This document shows, piece by piece, positions 1 through 4,373 of a DNA stretch of 5,233 bases. The stretch lies in NCBI GenBank assembly GCA_937934385.1, contig CALGZV010000065.1, forward strand, positions 1-5,233, in the 5' to 3' direction. Positions within the stretch are counted from its first letter, which is position 1. Every line of letters begins with the position of its first letter. The position numbers and the translations under genes were made by a program. Below the pieces are notes generated by a model. It ran no database searches. It worked only from the letters and a program-made list of their open reading frames with translations, and was not told the DNA's origin. The stretch comes from an uncultured Clostridia bacterium. GTDB lineage: Bacteria; Bacillota; Clostridia; Oscillospirales; CAG-272.

Positions 1-851
1 TATCCGATACGTCTTGCTTCATCGAGCATTCCGTTTTTACTCAAACGCAAAAATTCTTCCCATTCATCGTAATAATGTGTTTTTTCTCCATTGATATTAG
101 AATTTAAACATTCATAAATTCTAATTATTCCCTTACGATATATTTCTTTCGCTGAAAGTATCTCTCTGCGCTTACCTGCAATAAACATAGAAGTATTTTT
201 ATTATACCAATTTGATATCTCGGTTATTTTAGCCTTTGTATTATCTTGCATGTCTTTAAAGTACGGCTCATAATAATAGGCCAGAAGAATATTACCGTCA
301 TCTTTATAACCAACAATTATACTTCCGAAGAATTCTATATAATCCTGCGGCATTATAACAGGTTGTCCCAAGGTACAAAGTGAATATTTTATTATGTTTT
401 TCATATCCGCTTCATTCAAATACGAATCGCATGAAGAGTCGGCACAAAAAGTATGATGAAAATGAAAACCTGCTGTGTTCCACAAATATTCAATGCCTTC
501 CTGTGTTACAACATCTGCGGGTTGGGTAGAAAAATCCACCGGCTGCATAGCATTACCCGAAATAACATCTGCTATTGTATAACTTCTGTCGCGGCACCAG
601 TCATTATCGAAAATATATCCATATCCTTGACCTGTATAATTTAAAAAATATGCAAATGCATTTGCATAACCCACATAAGCCGGTCCTAAATGTTTGATTT
701 CAGGAGAAAACTCCGGACTTTTGTTCGATAATATGAACGCAGACGGATATTCGCTATCAATTCTTGCATACTCCAGCATATTTGCCAATGTGGGTATCTT
801 AGGTGAATAATTCTTTGAATTTTGATTTTGCTTTTTTACTAAGTTATTCAT
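1..851 (-). CDS. Papain/C39-fold (BtrH_N-like) protein, C-terminus beyond left edge
   Basis: An open frame of 283 codons starts at the ATG at 851-849 and runs off the left edge. The start is set by a strong AAAGGAG ribosome site (867-861) nine bases upstream. There is no signal peptide; the first 15 residues are Lys/Asn/Gln-rich, so the protein is probably cytoplasmic. The most diagnostic stretch is TLGQPVIMPQDYIEFFGS followed by IIVGYKDDGNILLAYYY (about residues 160-195). It resembles the core of C39-peptidase-like and BtrH N-terminal domain proteins, where a GxPVI strand precedes a 'GYd..g.vlig' hairpin. A later stretch, YYDEWEEFLRL, resembles the helical tail of the same proteins. The His expected just before the VGY strand is absent (Ser), so it may be a non-proteolytic or inactive relative. 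BtrH itself is an acyl transferase; no substrate can be assigned here. It lies 32 bases after a frameshifted gene, with no promoter of its own apparent. The family call is moderate; the coding call is strong. Confidence 0.5.
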   Translation of the reverse strand, partial: MNNLVKKQNQNSKNYSPKIPTLANMLEYARIDSEYPSAFILSNKSPEFSPEIKHLGPAYVGYANAFAYFLNYTGQGYGYIFDNDWCRDRSYTIADVISGNAMQPVDFSTQPADVVTQEGIEYLWNTAGFHFHHTFCADSSCDSYLNEADMKNIIKYSLCTLGQPVIMPQDYIEFFGSIIVGYKDDGNILLAYYYEPYFKDMQDNTKAKITEISNWYNKNTSMFIAGKRREILSAKEIYRKGIIRIYECLNSNINGEKTHYYDEWEEFLRLSKNGMLDEARRIG

Positions 852-860
852 AGTTACTTA

Positions 861-867
861 CTCCTTT
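861..867 (-). promoter_or_regulatory. Ribosome binding site of the C39-fold gene
   Basis: AAAGGAG on the minus strand, nine bases before the ATG at 851. It is the best ribosome site in the left part and decides the start of a gene with no visible stop. Confidence 0.5.
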
Positions 868-883
868 AAAACATAGTTCATTA

Positions 884-1128
884 TCAGAGAATATAAACAT
901 CCGTGCAGTCGGATTTCTGCTTCATTAGGCCGATGTTGCTGCCCGTCAGGGAATGACCTTTAGGTGCACAGCCAATGTACCTGCGAGCTTTACAGTCTTT
1001 AAGATTTTTTACTGCCATTCTCTCAATGCAGACCATGCATGTCCTTCCGGTACGTAGCAGTCAACAAAAAATGAAACGACATGTTCTCTGCTGTGATCTT
1101 TAATGCTAACAAGTGATTTGGTTCCCAT
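884..1128 (-). pseudogene. Short GyrI-like/effector-domain-type gene broken by one frameshift
   Basis: Two overlapping minus frames read as one protein. Frame A starts at the ATG at 1128 with GAGGT (1140-1136) seven bases upstream. It encodes 39 residues ending SALREWQ, then TAA at 1011-1009. Frame B, open from the ATG at 1018 to TGA at 886-884, encodes 44 residues beginning MAVKNLKDCKARRYIGCAPK. If one G is restored in TGGCAG (GG to GGG), the reading becomes SALREWAVKNLKDCKARR without a break, about 81 residues in all. The helix SALREWAVKNL followed by ARRYIGCAPKGH recalls small GyrI-like (AraC effector-binding type) ligand-binding proteins of Firmicutes, but I recognise this from pattern only. 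It sits between a decayed AraC/GyrI gene and the C39-fold gene. Alternatives are two real small overlapping genes or a sequencing error. An in-frame ATG at 1212 would add 28 residues but has no ribosome site. Confidence 0.5.
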
Positions 1129-1230
1129 ATTATATACCTCAGATATAAAAAGTAGTAGTTTTTGAGTTCCTCTCCAAGAACTTGCATAGTTATGTTTACT
1201 ATTCATCGTCATTAGTATATAAAAAATTCT

Positions 1231-2259
1231 TCATATTTTCTTATCATTTTGTATGGATTTTATGGGGCAATACATTTTTATTTTAAGTTTTTTTAAACTC
1301 CCTTTTCCCTCATAAACAGCAAAAATCTCTTTTTTGTTTACGCATATACCGTTTTCAATAGCAAAAGTCAACATCATTTCGGCATATGTATCGTAATCGC
1401 CCATAATATTGCTTTCTAATACAAGATAATAACTTTGCTCGGTAACGATATCAATAATATTTTTTTCTTTAACAGTTGGCAGTTGAGAACTGACTTTCAC
1501 ACCGCAAATGCAGGAATTTATTTCTTTTTGTAAATACAGCTCTTTTGTTGTTGCAAGCATATATGGATAATTTGATATAAAAAAATCTATTATTGCTGCC
1601 GAAGCTGTTTTTTCCGCATTGTATCCTTTACCCTTAGCTGCAATAAAACGCAGAGAGGGATCATTTATCAAGATGATTTTTGTTATCTCAGTACGATTAC
1701 AAACAGGAAGATATAATTTGAGCTTAACCGGATGTCCGTTTTTTAGTATATATTCTTCATAATACGGCTCGTCCACATATTCAAACATGCTTTTTTGCAG
1801 CCATTCTGAGTATAAATAGTTCCATGCCGTGTTTATCATCTTTATGCTATTAGGCACAGATGTTATGGCAAACATAGAGTTCATGCTGGGAACTTCATAA
1901 CTTATCTCAAACCCATATGGAACCAAAACGGAATAATCTCTTTCAATATCCGACAGATAGAGTTCATAGCAAAACTCATTTCTTCTTTGATTTCCGTTTC
2001 TTCCGAATATTCGTCCCGAATAATCCGGAATAGCTTTTAAAAAGGCATTAATCGCTGTATTTTCAATATTTGATAGTTTTTTAGAATAAAACAATATACG
2101 CAGTGTGGACGGAATAGTTGTCTTTAATACTGTAACATCATATAAGGGCAGACCGTTAAACGGCGGAAAAAAATAATAAACATTTCCATTTTTATACTCC
2201 GAAGGCGTTAGACCAATGTTCTGTTTTATGGATCTGCATAAAGCCTGATCAGTATTTCG
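1231..2259 (-). pseudogene. AraC-family regulator remnant: HTH tail plus two GyrI-like domains, 5' end lost
   Basis: The frame is open for 342 codons from 2259 to TGA at 1233-1231, but it has no ATG before the sensor domain and no ribosome site; the first plausible start is a TTG at 2094. Upstream of that TTG the same frame reads QALCRSIKQNIGLTPSEYK (about 2247-2191). This is the end of the second helix-turn-helix of AraC proteins (pattern QaFtRaFK...G.tPsEYR). The other roughly 90 residues of the DNA-binding domain are missing. Counting from the TTG, residues 24-131 form a GyrI-like effector-binding domain with the characteristic WNYLYSEWLQKS and an ending KLKLYLPV. Residues 138-280 look like a second, more diverged copy ending KLKIKMYCPIK. 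Such proteins sense small amphipathic molecules. Without a start or an HTH it cannot act as a normal AraC activator; a TTG-started sensor fragment cannot be excluded. The upstream gene overlaps its 5' end, which points to a deletion or recombination joint near 2258. Confidence 0.5.
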
Positions 2260-3083
2260 TCAAAAAATCTGCCCTCACGGCGGTACTGACGACAGATTTC
2301 ATCAGCTAGTGCAACGCCTTTGGAACGGTTATCTTCGCTGTCCGTTCTTAATATTTCACGGTCTTTATCTGTTAATGCGGTTTCATCAATAATTTCGATC
2401 TGCTTACAGGATTTATCTGTAAGTGCGACATACTGTTTGCCGAGTTTAAGAGCAGACAAGCTGTGAATCAGAGCTTCGTCTGTGATTTCGCCTTTAAAAA
2501 AACGGTCGAGTACAACAAACATTCTGTCGTTGGCGATAAATCCGATCAGCATATCACATCCGTCCGCCATCTCTGCTATGCGGTTGTAGATCGCCGTACC
2601 TTTTACCGAATCCATTTTGCCGCGGTTATATGCGACCAACAGTGACCAATCAATTCCGACCTCTATATCAAGTATTTTCAATCCTGATAAATTTGCTTTT
2701 ACTGTATACAGCTTTGCATTGGGATAGTTGCAGATCAATGTCAGCGGCTGTGCTTTATCTGTTCCCATATAGAAGCCTTTACCGAAATCACAATGCTCAC
2801 GGCTGACAGGTGCAATATCTCCGACAATACCGGATTTAGAGCCGTGATATAAAGTTACAACTCTATCCGAGGCAATTATTCGGTTGCCTTCAAATTGAGA
2901 ATAATCTATATTGTTATGAGCGCACATGCGCTTAATGGCATTAATTGCGATCTGCGAAGGTTCGCAGCGACCTTTCTCCCAACGGTTGACCGTTGCAAAA
3001 CTTACGCCTAATTTTCCTGCCAGCTCTGTTTGACTCAATCCAAGCCTTGAGCGTATATCTTTTATAATATCGGAGCTTTTCAT
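2226..3083 (-). CDS. XRE-type HTH protein fused to a DUF3990 ADP-ribosyltransferase-like domain
   Basis: The protein has 285 residues. I chose the ATG at 3083 because GGGAGGT (3094-3088) sits just upstream; an in-frame ATG at 3128 lies at or before the predicted transcription start. Residues 4-60 are an XRE/Cro helix-turn-helix (LSQTELAGKLGVSFATVNRW, then EKGRCEPS). Residues about 75-235 match DUF3990, a predicted ADP-ribosyltransferase-fold family. Visible motifs are LYHGSKSGI (78-86), DFGKGFYMGTDKAQ (99-112), GFIANDRMF (181-189) and a Gln-rich end (KQYVALTDKSCKQIEII, 216-232). The YHG and GKGFY motifs correspond to the His and Tyr of H-Y-E/Q transferases. DUF3990 proteins often occur in toxin-antitoxin-like loci, so a self-regulated nucleotide-dependent effector is plausible but not shown. 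No separate antitoxin gene is visible. It is probably cytoplasmic. The last nine or so residues (ILIRLYADP) overlap AraC-derived DNA in another frame, so the native C-terminus was probably replaced. The promoter and a likely operator lie directly upstream. Confidence 0.5.
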   Translation of the reverse strand: MKSSDIIKDIRSRLGLSQTELAGKLGVSFATVNRWEKGRCEPSQIAINAIKRMCAHNNIDYSQFEGNRIIASDRVVTLYHGSKSGIVGDIAPVSREHCDFGKGFYMGTDKAQPLTLICNYPNAKLYTVKANLSGLKILDIEVGIDWSLLVAYNRGKMDSVKGTAIYNRIAEMADGCDMLIGFIANDRMFVVLDRFFKGEITDEALIHSLSALKLGKQYVALTDKSCKQIEIIDETALTDKDREILRTDSEDNRSKGVALADEICRQYRREGRFFDEILIRLYADP

Positions 3084-3098
3084 AGTGACCTCCCACAA

Positions 3099-3193
3099 TA
3101 TAACATCTATCCAGTGATAGTATAACATACTTTCTAAAAAATAGCAATATCTTCTGCGGTCAAGTGTTATATTTATTTTTAATCTATGTTATA
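3099..3193. repeat. Symmetric array of four TATAACAT boxes, likely operator
   Basis: TATAACAT occurs at 3099-3106 and 3121-3128. Its reverse complement occurs at 3164-3171 (GTGTTATA, one mismatch) and 3186-3193 (ATGTTATA). Both pairs are 22 bases apart, about two helical turns, and the whole set is symmetric about 3146. An extra palindrome, CTATC-CAGT-GATAG (3107-3120), fills the gap between the first two boxes and covers the predicted transcription start. The natural candidate to bind it is the HTH domain of the gene just downstream, giving autorepression; this is inference. Confidence 0.5.
3119..3147 (-). promoter_or_regulatory. Sigma-A promoter of the HTH-DUF3990 gene
   Basis: On the minus strand there is a -35 TTGCTA (3147-3142), a 17-base spacer and a -10 TATACT (3124-3119). 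Transcription would start near 3112, leaving a leader of about 29 bases with GGGAGGT before the ATG at 3083. The -10 overlaps one of the repeated TATAACAT boxes, so binding there should block RNA polymerase. Confidence 0.5.
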
Positions 3194-3195
3194 AT
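3187..3195 (+). promoter_or_regulatory. Possible extended -10 promoter facing right
   Basis: TG-T-TATAAT reads on the plus strand, an extended -10 element, overlapping the fourth TATAACAT-type box. The -35 region (TTATAT at 3167-3172) is weak. No gene follows; a transcript starting near 3202 would run straight into the hairpin at 3208-3242. It could be an RNA promoter or a chance match in AT-rich DNA. Confidence 0.5.
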
Positions 3196-3207
3196 AATTT
3201 TCGCAAA

Positions 3208-3250
3208 ATCTTCGGCTAAATTATGATATTTTAGCCGAAGATCTTTTCTT
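3208..3250. terminator. 13-bp hairpin with T-rich tail
   Basis: Perfect arms ATCTTCGGCTAAA (3208-3220) and TTTAGCCGAAGAT (3230-3242) enclose a nine-base loop, followed on the plus strand by CTTTTCTTTG. It fits a rho-independent terminator best on the plus strand. On the minus strand it would insulate the DUF3990 promoter from transcription coming from the right. Confidence 0.5.
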
Positions 3251-3413
3251 TGTTTACTGCGACGCAGATTTTGTGCATTCACTCTCCCGTAATATTTTCA
3301 TATCATCAAAAAAGCATCAAAAAGCGTTGGGACTTGTCTTTATGATTTTAAAAGCGGCTTAACAACGCGGATATTTTGTAGTTGTATGTCCGATAATGCC
3401 TTTCAAACATCCA
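3243..3413. other. Gene-free stretch at the inner edge of the putative element
   Basis: I find no convincing coding frame on either strand. The only visible structure is an imperfect tandem repeat, CATCAAAAAAGC (3304-3315) and CATCAAAAAGC (3315-3325), about 90 bases from the tRNA fragment. Short repeats in this position can be arm-type integrase binding sites, but the A-rich composition makes chance possible. Confidence 0.5.
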
Positions 3414-3458
3414 CTCCAAAACCGCGTGTCCAGAGTTCGAGTCTTTGTGCCCCTGCCA
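3414..3458 (+). tRNA. tRNA-Trp(CCA) 3' fragment, probable integration attachment site (not a complete tRNA)
   Basis: The fragment runs from the anticodon loop CTCCAAA (anticodon CCA at 3416-3418) to the encoded CCA end. It continues as ACCGC (3' anticodon stem), GTGTC (variable loop), T stem CAGAG/CTTTG with loop TTCGAGT, acceptor strand TGCCCCT, discriminator G and CCA. The count of 45 nt equals tRNA positions 32-76, and the sequence closely follows known bacterial tRNA-Trp 3' halves. The 5' half is missing: the bases before 3414 neither pair with ACCGC nor contain the expected AGGGGCA or D arm. A 3' fragment beginning exactly at the anticodon loop is the usual core site of tyrosine recombinases that use tRNA genes, left at the end of an element away from the restored tRNA. 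The alternative is an old deletion of the tRNA 5' half. Confidence 0.5.
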
Positions 3459-3464
3459 ATGTTT

Positions 3465-3501
3465 ATAAAGCCCTGAGTTTTTAAGAAACTCAGGGCTTTA
3501 T
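3465..3501 (+). terminator. Strong hairpin after the tRNA-Trp fragment
   Basis: A perfect 16-bp stem (ATAAAGCCCTGAGTTT at 3465-3480 against 3486-3501) closes a TTAAG loop, with T-rich sequence at its 3' side. It begins six bases after the CCA end, as expected for the original tRNA-Trp terminator. Its position supports 3459 onward being the ancestral flank. Confidence 0.5.
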
Positions 3502-3618
3502 TATAGTGTAAATAACTCCGGTTCTATCGGGGATTAGCAGAGGCGCGGAACGAAAATTAAATCGGCGGGTTATTGTAAGTCAAATCGAATGTTGTGAAAG
3601 AATCAGTTATCGTATAGT
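3502..3618. other. Degenerate sequence between terminator and CMD relic
   Basis: No frame on the plus strand gives a recognisable protein. It probably holds the decayed upstream part of the CMD gene, but nothing in the text proves this. Confidence 0.5.
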
Positions 3619-3735
3619 ACGAAAGAAGAGGTTGTAGAAATCTTCACCCATGCGGCTTTTTATGCAGGCTGACCGAAAAGCGCGGGTTGAGTTTTATTTC
3701 GCAGGGCAAAAGAGATTTATGCGGATCCGGAGTAA
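3619..3735 (+). pseudogene. C-terminal relic of a carboxymuconolactone decarboxylase (CMD) family gene
   Basis: One plus frame reads TKEEVVEIFTHAAFYAG, TGA, PKSAG, TGA, VLFRRAKEIYADPE, TAA. This is the C-terminal helix pair of CMD/AhpD-like proteins, whose usual text is 'TKEEiiEvlTHlAFYAGWPKAWaa...AKEiy'. The first TGA (3670-3672) falls exactly on the conserved Trp of AGWP. The second (3688-3690) falls close to the next Trp, in a segment about two residues longer than usual. The N-terminal two thirds are not recognisable in any frame between 3502 and 3618. CMD proteins are small alpha-helical decarboxylases or peroxidase-like enzymes; this copy cannot be functional under the standard code. 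Identity is well supported by pattern; the exact ends of the relic are not. Confidence 0.5.
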
Positions 3736-3758
3736 TTTGTTTTGCATACCTGTAATTA

Positions 3759-3787
3759 TTGACATTTATGTATAAGTTTGTTATAAT
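3759..3787 (+). promoter_or_regulatory. Perfect-consensus sigma-A promoter
   Basis: TTGACA (3759-3764), a 17-base spacer and TATAAT (3782-3787) match the consensus exactly. Transcription would start near 3794, giving a leader of about 85 bases before the ATG at 3879. It serves the small Cys-rich gene and possibly the GH65-type gene, since no terminator separates them. Confidence 0.5.
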
Positions 3788-3878
3788 TGAATATACAAAA
3801 ATTATTATGTTTGCTGTGATGTTGCTGAGATTTGAAATTTAATTTATTTCGTTTATCAATATGGAGCGGAGAATTAAT

Positions 3879-4281
3879 ATGAAAAAAATCACTTTTCGGA
3901 GGCATTATAATATTCGGTATTATTTTATCTTGTATTGCTTTTTTTACATTAAACATAGTAAATACAAAAGAATTAATAAACGGAACAGTTATATTTATAT
4001 ACGGGGATAATAATATTAACGAATCACTTTCGCAGAATGATTTAAATTTTTTAATTGATCTTTTTGATAACAAAATAATGTATAGAGATGATCCTTCATG
4101 CGGATTTTCTAAGAACGTGTCGATTCTGTTTAACGATTCGGAATATTTTTGTTTTGCCTGTGATACGTGCCCTGTCGTTTATTGGGAAAGCAGGAATAAA
4201 TATTTCAGACTATCAGATTTGGAATATAAAGAACTTGTTGAAATGCTTTCTGAGTACGGCGTCTTTTTCCCTTGCATATGA
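3879..4281 (+). pseudogene. Small membrane-anchored Cys-rich protein, frame broken at an A7 tract
   Basis: The ATG at 3879 has GGAG seven bases upstream (3868-3871) and a consensus promoter. Read directly it gives 46 residues of unlikely sequence. If the A7 run at 3882-3888 had six A's, the frame would run 133 codons to TGA at 4279-4281. That protein begins MKKSLFGGIIIFGIILSCIA, a charged start and hydrophobic anchor (residues 5-24); C18 could be a poor lipobox, but a membrane anchor is likelier. The outer part has SCGF (C74), CFACDTCP (C91, C94, C97) and ends YGVFFPCI (C132). I recognise this Cys pattern with a YG.fFPC end as common in uncharacterised clostridial proteins, but know no function. 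Good composition throughout the shifted frame suggests a recent break, slippage-controlled expression, or a homopolymer sequencing error. The ATG at 4078 could start only the last 67 residues and lacks a ribosome site. Confidence 0.5.
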
Positions 4282-4373
4282 TTCTTTTATACTATTTCGG
4301 CAAAATAATTAAATGCTATATTTGATTTACAATACCCCAAGCTCGATTTATTCAAAAAGGAATGGTGAATAAC

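Larger units (their letters stand above)
1..3413. mobile_element. Inferred terminal part of a tRNA-Trp-integrated element or island
   Basis: In tRNA-gene integration the duplicated 3' fragment marks the far end of the insert, with the original downstream DNA following the CCA. The fragment at 3414-3458 points right and is followed by a terminator, so the inserted DNA should lie to its left. The content there fits: an HTH-DUF3990 gene, a truncated regulator and a frameshifted gene. No integrase, relaxase or phage gene is visible, so the element type is unknown and the other end lies outside the window. Confidence 0.5.

Noticed and set aside
453..644. 63-residue plus-strand frame
   Set aside because: It is antisense to the convincing C39-fold coding region and has no ribosome site or protein-like pattern.
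884..1008. Possible riboswitch or leader between the frameshifted gene and the C39-fold gene
   Set aside because: The stretch reads as continuous protein (ARRYIGCAPKGH) and shows no recognised riboswitch core.
1156..1180. Short hairpin AGTTC...GAACT before the frameshifted gene
   Set aside because: The stem is only five to six pairs and lacks a clear T tract, so it is too weak to call a terminator.
2463..2645. 60-residue plus-strand frame inside the DUF3990 gene
   Set aside because: It is a shadow of the DUF3990 domain on the other strand.
2941..3147. 68-residue minus frame overlapping the HTH domain
   Set aside because: It overlaps the well-supported HTH in another frame; its text shows no family pattern.
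3383..3413. Diverged 5' half of tRNA-Trp immediately upstream of the fragment
   Set aside because: It has no acceptor strand AGGGGCA, no D arm at the right spacing and no pairing with the ACCGC anticodon strand.
3359..3419. Minus-strand text LKGIIGHTTTKYPRC resembling the end of a tyrosine recombinase (LGHt.t)
   Set aside because: The frame comes straight out of the tRNA fragment, so no integrase body can precede it; the resemblance is probably chance.
3756..4073. 105-residue minus frame
   Set aside because: It is antisense to the promoter and the small Cys-rich gene; low-complexity Asn/Ile/Lys text reflects AT-rich DNA.
4088..4312. 74-residue plus frame
   Set aside because: It is an alternative frame over the Cys-rich protein, which has the conserved-looking pattern.
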